A stretch of DNA of 64,000 nt from Bradyrhizobium sp. CCBAU 53340 (GCF_015291645.1 NZ_CP030055.1:1-64000), one strand, 5' to 3'. Shown: positions 47,577-59,088, counted from the first letter of the stretch. Program-made: numbers and translations. Notes: generated from the sequence alone by a model not told the origin.

Positions 47577-48704
47577 ATGGCGAACTCCAATTCGTTCGAT
47601 AGCCAAACTATTCTCGCTGGCATCCGCCGCTGGGTGGAGATCGAGACACCGACGGAAGTGCCCGAACAGGTCAACAAGCTGACCTCGATGGTTGCCGATC
47701 ATTATCGCGATCTGCCGGTCACGATCGAACGCATCACCGGCGTCGATGGCTGCGGCGATCATCTCGTGGTGCGTTCGAGCTGGGGCCAGGACCGGCCCGG
47801 TATCCTGGTGCTCAGCCATCTCGATACTGTTCACCCCATGGGCTTCATCGCGCGCCTGCCGTTCAAGGTCGAAGGCGACAGCGCGTTCGGTCCCGGCATC
47901 TACGACATGAAGGGCGGCGCCTACATCGCCTATCATGCCTTTCGCGAGCTTTGCGCCACGCCCGAGCGTCCGCCGCTCGGCGTCACCCATTTGTTCACCT
48001 CCGACGAGGAGATCGGCAGCCCGACCTCGCGCACATTGATCGAGCAGGAAGGCCGCAAGGCCAAATACGTGCTGGTGACGGAACCGGCGCGCGATGGCGG
48101 CAAGATCGTCACCGGACGCAAGGGCGTCGGCCGCTTCCAGGTTTTCATCAAGGGCGTGCCCGCGCATGCCGGCTCGCGCCCCGAGGACGGCCGCAGCGCC
48201 GTGCGCGAACTCGCCAATGTCATCCAGACGCTGGAAGGGATGAATGACCTGACGCGCGGCGTCACCGTCAATGTCGGCGTGGTGCGCGGCGGCTCGCGCC
48301 CCAATGTCACGCCGGAAGAGGCCTATGCCGAAGTCGATCTGCGCGTGCCTGGCTTCAACGATGCGGAAGAATTCGTCGGCAAGATCCTCGGCCTGACGTC
48401 GAAGACCGACGGCGTGACCGTCACCGTCACCGGCGAGCTCAATCGTCCGCCCTATGAGAAGGGCAATGCGGGCGCATCGTTGTACGAGCACGCGAAGACG
48501 CTCGCTGCCGAGCTCGGCTTCGAGCTGATCGACACCCATACAGGCGGCGGCTCGGACGGCAATTTCACCGCGCCGCATACCGGCACGCTCGACGGGCTCG
48601 GCGTCGACGGCAAGGGCGCGCATACCCATTACGAGCAGCTCTACGTCTCCTCGCTCGAGCCGCGCGCGCGGCTGCTCTATCGGCTGTACCAGACGCTGCG
48701 ATGA
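47577..48704 (+). CDS. M20 family metallopeptidase (carboxypeptidase G2-like)
   Basis: The 375-residue protein has the M20 metal pattern: HLDTVHPMGF (His, Asp), GIYDMKGGAYIAYHAF (Asp), TSDEEIGSPTSR (Glu-Glu) and a final His in AHTHYEQLY-type sequence near the C-terminus. A dimerisation domain with PAHAGSRPEDGRSAVRELAN lies between. It probably removes a C-terminal amino acid such as glutamate from a folate or peptide substrate. ATG 47577 (MANSNSFDSQ) was chosen; ATG 47550 is possible. Its stop overlaps trmB (ATGA). Confidence 0.9.
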   Translation: MANSNSFDSQTILAGIRRWVEIETPTEVPEQVNKLTSMVADHYRDLPVTIERITGVDGCGDHLVVRSSWGQDRPGILVLSHLDTVHPMGFIARLPFKVEGDSAFGPGIYDMKGGAYIAYHAFRELCATPERPPLGVTHLFTSDEEIGSPTSRTLIEQEGRKAKYVLVTEPARDGGKIVTGRKGVGRFQVFIKGVPAHAGSRPEDGRSAVRELANVIQTLEGMNDLTRGVTVNVGVVRGGSRPNVTPEEAYAEVDLRVPGFNDAEEFVGKILGLTSKTDGVTVTVTGELNRPPYEKGNAGASLYEHAKTLAAELGFELIDTHTGGGSDGNFTAPHTGTLDGLGVDGKGAHTHYEQLYVSSLEPRARLLYRLYQTLR

Positions 48705-49411
48705 GCGAACGCAAATCAGATCCCGATCGCGCGGACAGCGCGCGCGCCTTCTTTGGGCGGCGCAAGGGCCACAAGCTCAGGCAGCATCAGGCCGAGCTGG
48801 TCGATCATCTGCTGCCGCATCTTTCGCTCGACATCGCGGCGGAGAGGCCGACAAGCGCTGCGGAGATCTTTGCTCCGCCGGCCGAAGATATGCGTCTCGA
48901 GATCGGCTTCGGCGGCGGCGAGCATCTCGCCGCCGAGGCGCAGAACTTTCCGACTACCGGCTTCATCGGCTGCGAGCCCTATGTCAACGGCATGGCCAAG
49001 ATTCTCGCGCAGATCGAAGCGGCCAATATCGGCAACATTCGCCTGTTCGCGGGCGATGCCGCCGAACTATTGGCCTGGCTGCCTGAAGCCTCGCTGTCGC
49101 GGATCGATTTGATTCATCCCGACCCCTGGCCGAAACGGCGGCACTGGAAGCGGCGCTTCGTTCAGGACCGCACGATCGCCGCGATGGCGCGCGTGCTGAA
49201 GGCGGGCGGTGAATTCCGCTTCGTCTGCGACATCGACGATTACTGCGCCTGGACGCTGGCCCATCTTGCGCGCGCGCCGGATTTTCAATGGCTGGCCGAA
49301 CGCGCCGACGATTTCCGCCAGCCCTGGGAGGGCTACACCATGACGCGCTATGGACGAAAAGCCGCGCGCGAAGGACGCAAGGCGGCGTATTTGCGATTCA
49401 GACGGACGTAG
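48701..49411 (+). CDS. trmB: tRNA (guanine-N7)-methyltransferase TrmB
   Basis: A 236-residue SAM-dependent enzyme that makes m7G46 in tRNA. Visible are the N-terminal GRRKGHKLRQHQ, the SAM motif LEIGFGGGEHLAAEAQ and the TrmB signature HPDPWPKRRHWKRRFVQ. It starts at ATG 48701 inside the stop of the M20 peptidase, so the two are coupled. It converges on the DUF2336 gene across a family 2 repeat. Confidence 0.96.
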   Translation: MSERKSDPDRADSARAFFGRRKGHKLRQHQAELVDHLLPHLSLDIAAERPTSAAEIFAPPAEDMRLEIGFGGGEHLAAEAQNFPTTGFIGCEPYVNGMAKILAQIEAANIGNIRLFAGDAAELLAWLPEASLSRIDLIHPDPWPKRRHWKRRFVQDRTIAAMARVLKAGGEFRFVCDIDDYCAWTLAHLARAPDFQWLAERADDFRQPWEGYTMTRYGRKAAREGRKAAYLRFRRT

Positions 49412-49412
49412 T

Positions 49413-49499
49413 CGTCAATGCGAGGAGCGAAGCGACGGAGCAATCCAGACTGCTTCTGCGCAGAGATCTCAGGATTGCTTCGCTTCGCTCGCAATGACG
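49413..49499. repeat. Palindromic intergenic repeat, family 2
   Basis: CGTCAATGCGAGGAGCGAAG at the left and GGATTGCTTCGCTTCGCTCG then CAATGACG at the right. It fills the gap between the convergent trmB and DUF2336 genes. Confidence 0.8.
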
Positions 49500-49509
49500 G
49501 AGCGCGACG

Positions 49510-50631
49510 CTAGATCGTCTGCCGGTTGCGCCAGAATTTCACGACGCGCTCGGCGGTCGCCGGCATCAGGCGCGTGAAATTCATCCGCGCCTGCTCGAGA
49601 TCGGCATCGGCAGGCATGCGATGCGGCCCGTACCACATCAGGATCAGCGCGCGCACCGTGGGCCAGCCGAGATTCAGGACACGGCCGATGATCAGGATCG
49701 GATCGTAGCGATCGCCCGAGATCAGGCGATCGAGGATGGAAAGCCTGACGCCGGCCATCGCCGAGAGCGTGGCGACCGATTCCTCGTATTTGTGCGCCTT
49801 GGCAAAACCGAGCAATGCGCTCTCGCCGAGATGGCCGTCGCGATGCAGGCCAAGCACCGTGCGTTGCGCGGCCGAGAAATCGCGTCGCGGCCCGGGCGGC
49901 AGTGCGGCCTCCTCGATCGCGGCCATCGCGCGCTTGATCTCGAGCTGGCGCGTCGGATTGACCACGGTGGACAGGCGACGCCTGATGACGTCGAGCGTGC
50001 CGTCCAGAAGCTTCTTGAGGTGTTCGCCGGAGAGATCCTCGCGCTGGCCGATCTTGAGCGTCAGCACCCCGTCCTGGCTCGCGCGCTTGATCAGCTCCGA
50101 ATAGCCACCCGGCGAGAAATGCGCCCCGGCATTGCCGGCGGCGCGACGCACCACGTCGCGGTCGCCGCGCTCGACCAGCACGTCGGTGATCTCGGTCGAC
50201 AGGGTCGGCCGTTCCGTCATCGCCAGCAGGTGGCCCTGGCCCTTCAGCCGGGCGATCTCGACGAGCGCGGCTTCGTCGAGCACCGGCGAGCGGCGCAGCA
50301 CCGGGCCCGCCACCAGGATCTCGTTTTCGCGGGCGAGCTGGCCCACCAGATGAGGCGGAGCATTGTCCAGCCGCGAGAAGCGCTCGGCGAGATCGACACG
50401 CGCGGCAAGCTCCGCATGCGGGACGAGATCGATCAGCAGATTGTCGAAGAGATCGATGAGCTCGGGACGGAGTCTTGAGGCGTCCTGGAAGAACAGCGCA
50501 GCAATGGCGCTCGCGATCTCGCCACGACGTCGGGGATCGCCGCGTTTGACGATATCGTCCAGTCCTGGAATGAGCGACGTGGCAACGGTCATGAAACGCA
50601 ACTCGAATCTGGCACGCCGTGGGCGCGCCAT
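49510..50631 (-). CDS. DUF2336 domain-containing protein
   Basis: A 373-residue, mostly helical protein. The DUF2336 core is recognisable in the first 250 residues: RRGEIASAIAALFFQDASRLRPELIDLFDNLLI, RLARENEILVAGPVLRRSPVL-type sequence, and VLVERGDRDVVRRAAGNAGAHFS. The function is unknown; related proteins in Caulobacterales and Rhizobiales sit near signalling genes. It is divergent from the rimP operon. Confidence 0.85.
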   Translation of the reverse strand: MARPRRARFELRFMTVATSLIPGLDDIVKRGDPRRRGEIASAIAALFFQDASRLRPELIDLFDNLLIDLVPHAELAARVDLAERFSRLDNAPPHLVGQLARENEILVAGPVLRRSPVLDEAALVEIARLKGQGHLLAMTERPTLSTEITDVLVERGDRDVVRRAAGNAGAHFSPGGYSELIKRASQDGVLTLKIGQREDLSGEHLKKLLDGTLDVIRRRLSTVVNPTRQLEIKRAMAAIEEAALPPGPRRDFSAAQRTVLGLHRDGHLGESALLGFAKAHKYEESVATLSAMAGVRLSILDRLISGDRYDPILIIGRVLNLGWPTVRALILMWYGPHRMPADADLEQARMNFTRLMPATAERVVKFWRNRQTI

Positions 50632-50663
50632 GACTCAAGCCGCCCCACAAGCTCGAAATTTAG

Positions 50664-50912
<249 letters not shown>

Positions 50913-50926
50913 TAGCCAAGCGTTAA

Positions 50927-51709
<783 letters not shown>

Positions 51710-51711
51710 CC

Positions 51712-53322
51712 ATGGCAGTCAGCGCCAATCGACTTGAATTGCTCCAGATTGCCGACGCCGTCGCGCGCGAGAAATCGATCGATCGCGGCATCGTCATCGC
51801 GGCGATGGAAGATGCCATCGCCAAGGCGGCGCGGGCCCGTTACGGCAGCGAGACTGACGTTCACGCCGAGATCGACCCGAAGAAGGGCGAGCTGCGGCTG
51901 TCGCGCCACATGCTGGTGGTCGACAAGGTCGAGAACCATTCCAACCAGATCTCGCTGGTCGATGCGCAGCGCGCCAATCCGGGCGCCCAGGTCGGCGACA
52001 CCATCGCAGACACCCTGCCGCCGCTCGAATACGGCCGCATCGCCGCGCAGTCGGCCAAGCAGGTGATCGTGCAGAAGGTGCGCGAGGCCGAGCGTGACCG
52101 GCAATACCAGGAGTTCAAGGACCGCATCGGCGACATCGTCAACGGCGTCGTCAAGCGCGTGGAATATGGCAGCGTGATCGTCGATCTCGGTCGCGGTGAA
52201 GCCATCATCCGCCGTGACGAGATGCTGCCGCGCGAAGTGTTCCGCAACGGCGACCGCGTCCGCGCCTACATCTTCGACGTCCGCCGCGAGACCCGCGGTC
52301 CGCAGATCTTCCTCTCGCGCACCCATCCGCAGTTCATGGCGAAGCTGTTCGCGCAGGAAGTGCCTGAGATCTATGACGGCATCGTCGAGATCAAGGCGGT
52401 GGCCCGCGATCCGGGCTCGCGCGCGAAAATCGGCGTGATTTCCCGCGATTCCTCGGTCGATCCGGTCGGTGCCTGCGTCGGTATGCGCGGCTCGCGCGTG
52501 CAGGCCGTGGTGAACGAATTGCAGGGCGAGAAGATCGACATCATTCCCTGGTCGCCCGACATCGCGACCTTCGTGGTCAACGCGCTGGCGCCGGCGGAAG
52601 TCTCCAAGGTCGTCATCGACGAAGACCGCGAGCGCATCGAGGTCGTGGTGCCCGACACCAACAACCAGCTCTCGCTGGCGATCGGCCGTCGCGGCCAGAA
52701 CGTCCGTCTCGCCTCGCAGCTCACCGGCTGGGACATCGACATCCTGACCGAGCAGGAGGAATCGGAGCGCCGCCAGGCCGACTTCGAGAACTCCACCCGC
52801 GTCTTCATGGAATCGCTCAATGTCGACGAGGTTGTCGGCCAGTTGCTCGCCTCCGAAGGCTTCACCTCGGTCGAGGAACTCGCGATGGTGGACCTCAAGG
52901 AACTCGCCAGCATCGAGGGCTTCGACGAGGAGACCGCGCAGGAACTGCAGAGCCGCGCCCGGGAATATCTCGATCAGCAGGAAGCCGAGATCGAGGCGCG
53001 CCGCAAGGAACTCGGCGTCGAGGATGCCGTGAAGGACGTGCCCGGCGTGACCTCGAAGATGCTGGTGAAGTTCGGCGAGAACGACATCAAGACCGTCGAG
53101 GACCTCGCCGGCTGCGCCACCGACGATCTGGTCGGCTGGACCGAGCGCAAGGAAGGCGGCGAGCAGACCAAGTTTGCCGGCGCACTCGACGGCCTCGGCA
53201 TCTCCCGCGACGATGCGGAAGCCATGATCATGCAGGCCCGCGTCAAGGCCGGCTGGATCACCGAAGCTGACCTCGCCAAGCCGGCCGAAGAGGCCGAGGC
53301 GATCGCAGATCAGCCGGCTTGA
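51712..53322 (+). CDS. nusA: Transcription termination/antitermination factor NusA
   Basis: NusA binds RNA polymerase and modulates pausing, termination and antitermination. The 536-residue product has the N-terminal polymerase-binding domain, an S1 domain (GDIVNGVVKRVEYGSVIVDLG), KH domains (VGACVGMRGSRVQAVVNEL, AIGRRGQNVRLASQL), and two C-terminal helix-hairpin-helix units from about 365 (DEVVGQLLASEGFTSVEEL). It is the second gene of the rimP operon. Confidence 0.97.
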   Translation: MAVSANRLELLQIADAVAREKSIDRGIVIAAMEDAIAKAARARYGSETDVHAEIDPKKGELRLSRHMLVVDKVENHSNQISLVDAQRANPGAQVGDTIADTLPPLEYGRIAAQSAKQVIVQKVREAERDRQYQEFKDRIGDIVNGVVKRVEYGSVIVDLGRGEAIIRRDEMLPREVFRNGDRVRAYIFDVRRETRGPQIFLSRTHPQFMAKLFAQEVPEIYDGIVEIKAVARDPGSRAKIGVISRDSSVDPVGACVGMRGSRVQAVVNELQGEKIDIIPWSPDIATFVVNALAPAEVSKVVIDEDRERIEVVVPDTNNQLSLAIGRRGQNVRLASQLTGWDIDILTEQEESERRQADFENSTRVFMESLNVDEVVGQLLASEGFTSVEELAMVDLKELASIEGFDEETAQELQSRAREYLDQQEAEIEARRKELGVEDAVKDVPGVTSKMLVKFGENDIKTVEDLAGCATDDLVGWTERKEGGEQTKFAGALDGLGISRDDAEAMIMQARVKAGWITEADLAKPAEEAEAIADQPA

Positions 53323-53323
53323 T

Positions 53324-53368
53324 GCGCGTTCAGCAAAAGTGGAGACCGGTTTTGCGTAAAGAACGCGC
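53324..53368. repeat. Nested inverted repeat between nusA and rnpM
   Basis: GCGCGTTC pairs with GAACGCGC at the outside, and GCAAAA with TTTTGC inside. This CAGCAAAAGTGGAGACCGGT type of element is widespread between genes in Rhizobiales. It starts 1 base after the nusA stop and could stall or stabilise transcripts inside the operon. Confidence 0.7.
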
Positions 53369-53399
53369 GACCTGGAAGGCGTAGGAGGATGTTGCCCGG

Positions 53400-54083
53400 A
53401 TGCTTGCCAGCGCTGACAGCGAACTTGACCATGGACCGCGGGCCGAAAGGTCCGCGACCATGCGCATGTGCGCGGTTAGCCGCGAGGTCCGGCCGATCGA
53501 CGAGCTGATCCGCTTCGTCGTCTCGCCCGCCGGCGACCTGGTTCCCGACCTCAAACGCAAGCTGCCCGGACGGGGCATGTGGGTCACGGCGTCGCGACGG
53601 GTGGTTGCGGAAGCCCTCCGTCGTCACCAATTTACCAAAGCCTTCAAGCGCGACCTGCGCATTTCCAAGACGCTTCCCGCCGACATCGAGGTGCTCCTGG
53701 TTCGGAGCGTGACCGAAGCCCTTGGGATCGCCGCCAAGGCGAGGCAGGTCGTGGCCGGCTTCGGCAAGGTCGAGAGCGCCCTGCGGGAGGGCACGGTCGA
53801 GGTCCTGATCCATGCCAGCGACGGGGCCGCGGACGGAATCCGTAAATTGGACACGCTGGCGCGGCAAAATGACGGAAATCGCGGCGATCAGCCGCCGATT
53901 CCCGTCGTCACCGCCTTGAAATCTGCAGAATTGGATTTGGCACTCACCCGGTCAAATGTGATACATGCTGCCCTGCTCGCGGGCCCGGCGAGCAAGACAT
54001 TCCTGTCACGTAGCCAGATGCTGGTCCGATACCGGCTGGCGGACGAAGACAAGACTGCCGAAAAGCACGGCCAGGATTTCTGA
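53400..54083 (+). CDS. rnpM: RNase P modulator RnpM/YlxR domain fused to an L7Ae-like domain
   Basis: The 227-residue protein joins an N-terminal YlxR (DUF448) domain (about 20-100) with RMCAVSREVRPIDELIRFV and KLPGRGMWVTASR. A C-terminal L7Ae/YlxQ-like RNA-binding domain (about 105-200) has LGIAAKARQVVAGFGKVESALR. In many bacteria ylxR and ylxQ are separate genes at this spot; the fusion is usual in Alphaproteobacteria. YlxR was recently linked to RNase P modulation. ATG 53400 follows AGGAGG. Confidence 0.9.
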   Translation: MLASADSELDHGPRAERSATMRMCAVSREVRPIDELIRFVVSPAGDLVPDLKRKLPGRGMWVTASRRVVAEALRRHQFTKAFKRDLRISKTLPADIEVLLVRSVTEALGIAAKARQVVAGFGKVESALREGTVEVLIHASDGAADGIRKLDTLARQNDGNRGDQPPIPVVTALKSAELDLALTRSNVIHAALLAGPASKTFLSRSQMLVRYRLADEDKTAEKHGQDF

Positions 54084-54153
54084 AGACAAACGACGACCCG
54101 ATAGGACGGTGCGGCAACGCACAACACTGATAAATCAGGATTAGGACTGCTGA

Positions 54154-56847
54154 ATGGTTGATACCAAGACCCCTGACGACAAGAAGCTGAGCGTTCCGAG
54201 CAAGACGCTATCGCTCAAGCCGCGCGTCGAAACGGGCACAGTGCGCCAGAGCTTCAGCCATGGCCGCAGCAAGCAGGTCGTGGTCGAGAAGCGCGGCAAG
54301 CGTCGCATCGACGGCAGCCCTGAGCCGCAGGCGCCGACGGTGGTCGCAAAGCCGGCGCCGGCCGCATCTGCGCCCACACCCTCGCGCTCGTCACCGCCGC
54401 CACGCAACGCCGGCTCCGGCGTCGTGCTGCGCACGTTGACCGAGGACGAACGCTCCGCCCGCGCCAGCGCGCTCGCCGACGCCAAGGTTCGCGAAGTCGA
54501 AGAGCGCCGCCAGGCCGAGGAAGAGGCCCAGCGCCGCGCCGTCCGCGAAGCCGCCGAACGCGCCGAACGCGAAGCCGCCGAATCCCGCCGCAAGGCCGAG
54601 GAAGAGCGTCATCGCCACGAGGAAGAGGCCAAGCGCAAGGCCGAGACCGAAGCCAAGAAGCGTTTTGGCGAAGGCGAGCAGCCGGCAGCCGGCGCGCGTC
54701 CCGCCGCAGCGGCGGCCTCGGCTCCCGCGACCAGCGCGCCGCGCCCCGCGCCGACCACGACGCGTCCGGGCGCGACGACGACCGCTCGCCCGGCACCCGC
54801 CACGTCGCGGCCGGGTGGCCCCGTGGGTCGCACGCCCGCCGTCGCGGCCGGACCGGACGAGGACGATGGTCCGCGCCAGATCCGTCGCGGCCCCGGTGGC
54901 GCCGCGCGCCCTGCCGCAGCCCCCAAGACCACGCACAAGCCCGGTCCGCAGAAGGAGCGCGGCCGCCTGACGGTCGTGACCGCCCTCAACGCCGACGACG
55001 TGCGCGAGCGTTCGATCGCCTCGTTCCGCCGCCGCACCCAGCGCCTGAAGGGCCACGCCTCGAACGAGCCGAAGGAAAAGCTCGTCCGCGAGGTGACGAT
55101 CCCGGAAGCGATCACCATCCAGGAACTCGCCAACCGCATGTCCGAACGCGCGGTCGACGTCATCCGCATGCTGATGAAGCAGGGCGCGATGCACAAGATC
55201 ACCGACGTGATCGATGCCGACACCGCGCAACTGATTGCCGAAGAGCTCGGCCACACCGTCAAGCGCGTCGCCGCGTCGGACGTTGAAGAAGGCCTGTTCG
55301 ATCAGGTCGACGATTCCACCGACACCGAGACCCGCTCTCCGGTCGTCACCGTGATGGGCCACGTCGACCACGGCAAGACCTCGCTGCTCGACGCGCTCCG
55401 CCATGCCAACGTTGTGTCGGGCGAAGCCGGCGGCATCACCCAGCATATCGGCGCCTATCAGGTGGTATCGCCCGAGAGCGGCAAGAAGATCACCTTCATC
55501 GACACGCCCGGCCACGCCGCGTTCACCGCGATGCGCGCCCGCGGCGCCAAGGTCACCGACATCGTCGTGCTGGTGGTCGCGGCCGATGACGGCGTGATGC
55601 CGCAGACGGTCGAGGCCATCAACCACGCCAAGGCGGCCCGCGTGCCGATCATCGTTGCCATCAACAAGATCGACAAGCCCGACGCCAAGCCCGAGCGCGT
55701 CCGCACCGAGCTGCTTCAGCACGAGGTGCAGGTCGAGTCGTTCGGCGGCGACGTCGTCGACGTCGAGGTGTCCGCCAAGAACAAGACCAATCTCGACAAG
55801 CTGCTCGAGATGATCGCGCTCCAGGCCGACATCCTCGAGCTGAAGACCAATTCGGAGCGTCCGGCCGAAGGCACCGTGATCGAAGCCAAGCTCGATCGCG
55901 GCCGTGGTCCGGTTGCCACCGTGCTGGTCCAGCGCGGCACGCTGCGGGTCGGTGACATCATCGTCGCCGGCGCCGAGATGGGGCGTGTCCGCGCGCTGAT
56001 CTCGGATCAGGGCGAGACGGTGCAGGAAGCCGGCCCCTCGGTGCCGGTCGAAGTGCTCGGCTTCAACGGTCCGCCGGAAGCCGGCGATCGTCTCGCCGTG
56101 GTCGAGAACGAAGCCCGCGCCCGTCAGGTCACCAGCTATCGCGCGCACCAGAAGCGCGAGAACGCGGCGGCCTCGATCTCCGGCATGCGCGGCTCGCTCG
56201 AGCAGATGATGTCGCAGCTGAAGACGGCGGGCCGCAAGGAGTTCCCGCTGATCGTCAAGGCCGACGTGCAGGGCTCGCTGGAAGCGATCCTCGGCTCGCT
56301 GGAGAAGCTCGGCACCGACGAAGTCGCAGCCCGCATCCTGCATGCCGGCGTCGGCGGCATCTCGGAATCCGACGTGACGCTCGCGGAAGGTTTCAACGCC
56401 GCGATCATCGGCTTCTCGGTTCGTGCCAACAAGGAGGCTGCTGCAGCCGCCAAGCGCAACGGCATCGAGATCCGCTACTACAACATCATCTACGACCTCG
56501 TGGACGACGTGAAGAAGGCGATGAGCGGCCTGCTCGCGCCGACCTTGCGCGAAACCATGCTGGGCAATGCCGAGATCCTGGAGATCTTCAACATCTCCAA
56601 GGTCGGCAAGGTTGCCGGCTGCCGCGTCACCGACGGCACCGTGGAACGCGGCGCCAATGTGCGCCTGATCCGCGACAACGTCGTCGTGCACGAAGGCAAG
56701 CTGTCGACGCTGAAGCGCTTCAAGGATGAAGTGAAGGAAGTCCAGTCCGGTCAGGAATGCGGCATGGCCTTCGAGAACTATCACGACATGCGTGCCGGTG
56801 ACGTCATCGAGTGTTATCGCGTGGAGACGATCCAGCGCTCCCTGTAA
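54154..56847 (+). CDS. infB: Translation initiation factor IF-2
   Basis: IF-2 is the GTPase that brings initiator tRNA to the 30S subunit. The 897-residue product has the IF2_N domain, a long Ala/Glu/Arg-rich coiled-coil and Pro/Ala-rich low-complexity stretch (about 60-270), and the G domain with G1 GHVDHGKTS (near 401), DTPGHAAF, and NKID. Domains II-IV end in the C2 core ([16 protein letters not shown]). The variable N-terminus is typical in length for Rhizobiales. Confidence 0.97.
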   Translation: MVDTKTPDDKKLSVPSKTLSLKPRVETGTVRQSFSHGRSKQVVVEKRGKRRIDGSPEPQAPTVVAKPAPAASAPTPSRSSPPPRNAGSGVVLRTLTEDERSARASALADAKVREVEERRQAEEEAQRRAVREAAERAEREAAESRRKAEEERHRHEEEAKRKAETEAKKRFGEGEQPAAGARPAAAAASAPATSAPRPAPTTTRPGATTTARPAPATSRPGGPVGRTPAVAAGPDEDDGPRQIRRGPGGAARPAAAPKTTHKPGPQKERGRLTVVTALNADDVRERSIASFRRRTQRLKGHASNEPKEKLVREVTIPEAITIQELANRMSERAVDVIRMLMKQGAMHKITDVIDADTAQLIAEELGHTVKRVAASDVEEGLFDQVDDSTDTETRSPVVTVMGHVDHGKTSLLDALRHANVVSGEAGGITQHIGAYQVVSPESGKKITFIDTPGHAAFTAMRARGAKVTDIVVLVVAADDGVMPQTVEAINHAKAARVPIIVAINKIDKPDAKPERVRTELLQHEVQVESFGGDVVDVEVSAKNKTNLDKLLEMIALQADILELKTNSERPAEGTVIEAKLDRGRGPVATVLVQRGTLRVGDIIVAGAEMGRVRALISDQGETVQEAGPSVPVEVLGFNGPPEAGDRLAVVENEARARQVTSYRAHQKRENAAASISGMRGSLEQMMSQLKTAGRKEFPLIVKADVQGSLEAILGSLEKLGTDEVAARILHAGVGGISESDVTLAEGFNAAIIGFSVRANKEAAAAAKRNGIEIRYYNIIYDLVDDVKKAMSGLLAPTLRETMLGNAEILEIFNISKVGKVAGCRVTDGTVERGANVRLIRDNVVVHEGKLSTLKRFKDEVKEVQSGQECGMAFENYHDMRAGDVIECYRVETIQRSL

Positions 56848-56901
56848 GTCCAAATCTTACCGAAGCGCCCGGATCTATTTGAGCTGAAATTGCGGGAGTG
56901 C

Positions 56902-56930
56902 GATGGCCGGATTTTTTCCGGCCATCCACG
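56902..56930. repeat. Partial palindromic repeat, family 1
   Basis: GATGGCCGGATTTTTTCCGG followed by CCATCCACG keeps the left half and hairpin core of family 1 (GATGGCCGG/CCGGCCATC with a T-rich loop). It lies 55 bases after the infB stop. Confidence 0.65.
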
Positions 56931-57002
56931 CTCCATTCGTTTCAACAGGACAAATGACAATGCTCGTGTCCCAACGCGGGCACGTTGAGGTGATTTTCGA
57001 CC

Positions 57003-57446
57003 ATGCCGCGCCATCATCAGAAAAAGAGTTCCGCGCCCGGCGGCTCGCAGCGACAGCTGCGTGTCGGCGAGCAGGTTCGCCACGCGATAGCCGATATTCT
57101 GGCGCAAGGCAGCGTGCATGATGCGGACCTCGAAGGCCACATCATCACCGTGCCGGAGGTGCGGATGTCGCCCGACCTGAAGCTCGCGACAATCTACGTG
57201 ATGCCGCTCGGTGGCCGTGACACCGAGCTTGTCCTCACTGCGCTCGACCGCAACAAGAAATTCCTGCGCGGCGAAGTCGCGCGGCGCGTTAACCTGAAAT
57301 TTGCACCTGATATTCGTTTCCGCGTCGACGAACGATTCGACGAAGCGGAACGGATCGAGAAGCTTTTGCGAACGCCTGCGGTGCAGAAGGATTTGGACAA
57401 GGATCTGGACAAGAATCCGGATTCGGATCGGGAAGAAGAGCAATGA
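57003..57446 (+). CDS. rbfA: Ribosome-binding factor A
   Basis: RbfA assists late 16S rRNA folding in the 30S subunit. The 147-residue protein has a single KH-like fold: [40 protein letters not shown] and [26 protein letters not shown] low-complexity charged tail ([20 protein letters not shown]) closes it. truB starts inside its stop (ATGATG at 57443). Confidence 0.96.
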   Translation: MPRHHQKKSSAPGGSQRQLRVGEQVRHAIADILAQGSVHDADLEGHIITVPEVRMSPDLKLATIYVMPLGGRDTELVLTALDRNKKFLRGEVARRVNLKFAPDIRFRVDERFDEAERIEKLLRTPAVQKDLDKDLDKNPDSDREEEQ

Positions 57447-58561
57447 TGGTGGACCCGGCTCACGGCACGATCGGCAGCGACGAGGCCGATGCGCGCGAGG
57501 CGCAGCAAAATAATTTTGCAGATGTCGGCGGCGGTTCTCAGCCGCATCAGGAGGCGCGTCGCGTCAACAACGACCCGCGCGCGGGCAAGCAGAAGGGCAA
57601 TCAGGTGCGCCGCGACCGGCGCGACGTGCACGGCTGGGTCGTGCTCGACAAGCCGATCGGGATGACCTCGACGCAGGCCGTTGCCGTGCTCAAGCGGCTG
57701 TTCAACGCCAAGCGCGCGGGCCATGCCGGCACGCTCGACCCGCTCGCCTCGGGCGGCCTGCCGATCGCGCTGGGCGAAGCCACCAAGACGGTTCCTTTCG
57801 TGATGGACGGCCGCAAGCGCTACCGCTTCACCGTGTGCTGGGGCGAGGAACGCGACACCGACGACATCGAGGGCCAGGTCACCGCGACCTCGGACCAGCG
57901 CCCGACCCGCGAGGCCATCGAAGCCCTGCTGCCCCGCTTCACCGGGGTGATCGAGCAGGTCCCGCCGCGTTATTCGGCGATCAAGGTCCAGGGCGAGCGG
58001 GCCTATGACCTCGCCCGCGACGGCGAGGTCGTGGAACTGGCGCCCCGGCCGGTCGAGATTCACCATTTAACCCTTGTAGATCAACCAGATAACGATCGGG
58101 CCGTGTTCGAGGCAGAATGCGGCAAGGGCACCTATGTCCGGGCGCTGGCCCGCGATATGGGCCGGATTCTCGGCACTTACGGCCATATCTGCGCGCTCCG
58201 GCGGACCCTGGTCGGCCCATTCAGCGAAAATGACATGATTCCGCTGGATCAGTTGGAGGCTTTGTGCGATAGAGCCGCGTCCGGCGAGGGAAGCCTCGCC
58301 GACGCGCTGATGCCCGTTGAGACCGCGCTGGACGACATCCCGGCACTGGCCGTCACTCGGGCTGATGCGGCAAGGCTCCATAGGGGCCAGGCCGTTTTGT
58401 TGCGCGGACGGGATGCGCCCACAAGTAGCGGCACAGTCTATGTCACGGTGGCAGGCCGTCTTTTGGCGCTTGCTGAAGTTGGCAATGGCGAAATCATCCC
58501 CAAGCGTGTGTTTAACCTGACCGGCTTGACTGCCTCAACCGGTCGCAACGAGAGAAATTGA
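57443..58561 (+). CDS. truB: tRNA pseudouridine(55) synthase TruB
   Basis: TruB makes pseudouridine 55 in the T-loop of tRNAs. The 372-residue product has the catalytic motif [18 protein letters not shown] with the nucleophilic Asp, [17 protein letters not shown] and [18 protein letters not shown]. About 60 residues precede the family core ([14 protein letters not shown]), an extension of low conservation. It starts in an ATGA overlap with rbfA, and rpsO follows 2 bases after its stop. Confidence 0.95.
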   Translation: MMVDPAHGTIGSDEADAREAQQNNFADVGGGSQPHQEARRVNNDPRAGKQKGNQVRRDRRDVHGWVVLDKPIGMTSTQAVAVLKRLFNAKRAGHAGTLDPLASGGLPIALGEATKTVPFVMDGRKRYRFTVCWGEERDTDDIEGQVTATSDQRPTREAIEALLPRFTGVIEQVPPRYSAIKVQGERAYDLARDGEVVELAPRPVEIHHLTLVDQPDNDRAVFEAECGKGTYVRALARDMGRILGTYGHICALRRTLVGPFSENDMIPLDQLEALCDRAASGEGSLADALMPVETALDDIPALAVTRADAARLHRGQAVLLRGRDAPTSSGTVYVTVAGRLLALAEVGNGEIIPKRVFNLTGLTASTGRNERN

Positions 58562-58563
58562 CG

Positions 58564-58833
58564 ATGTCGATTGCCGCAGAACGCAAAGCGGAAGTCATCA
58601 AGACGAATGCCACCAAGGCCGGGGATACCGGCTCGCCAGAGGTTCAGGTCGCGATCCTGTCGGAACGCATCAACAACCTCACCAACCATTTCAAGACCCA
58701 CGTGAAGGACAACCATTCGCGTCGTGGCCTCTTGAAGCTGGTCTCGACCCGCCGCTCGCTCCTCGACTACCTTAAGAAGAAGGACGAGGCGCGATACAAG
58801 GCGCTGCTCGAGAAGCACAACATTCGTCGTTAA
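58564..58833 (+). CDS. rpsO: 30S ribosomal protein S15
   Basis: S15 binds the central domain of 16S rRNA early in assembly. The 89-residue protein has the usual sequence from [23 protein letters not shown] to a basic LLEKHNIRR end, with [19 protein letters not shown] in the middle. The ATG at 58564 was chosen; a TTG 6 bases earlier is not needed. A terminator follows, partly separating it from pnp. Confidence 0.98.
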   Translation: MSIAAERKAEVIKTNATKAGDTGSPEVQVAILSERINNLTNHFKTHVKDNHSRRGLLKLVSTRRSLLDYLKKKDEARYKALLEKHNIRR

Positions 58834-58842
58834 GAGTTCTTG

Positions 58843-58865
58843 CGCGCGCCACTGGCGCGCGTTTT
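58843..58865 (+). terminator. Intrinsic terminator after rpsO
   Basis: CGCGCGCC (58843-58850), loop ACT, GGCGCGCG (58854-58861), then TTTT. The stem starts 10 bases after the stop codon. Confidence 0.75.
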
Positions 58866-59088
58866 AGCGCGTGGTTTCGAGCGAAAGCGCTTATTTCAGG
58901 GTTTTTGATCGAGGCTCACGCGTACGTCCGGTGCGGGCCATGACGCTTCGCATCCGGGGGCATGAGGCGAGAAGACCGCGGTTCGGTGTTCGCGCTCGTG
59001 CCGACTGACAGTCCAGCAGCAATCCGGCGGCTGGGCGCAACGGGCAAGGTGCCCGTATGACCCGAAAGGATGGACGCCATCCGACATC

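Noticed and set aside
54391..56853. An open frame of about 820 codons antisense to infB
   Set aside because: It mirrors the codons of infB, a common effect of high GC at third positions, and its translation is low-complexity with no domain.
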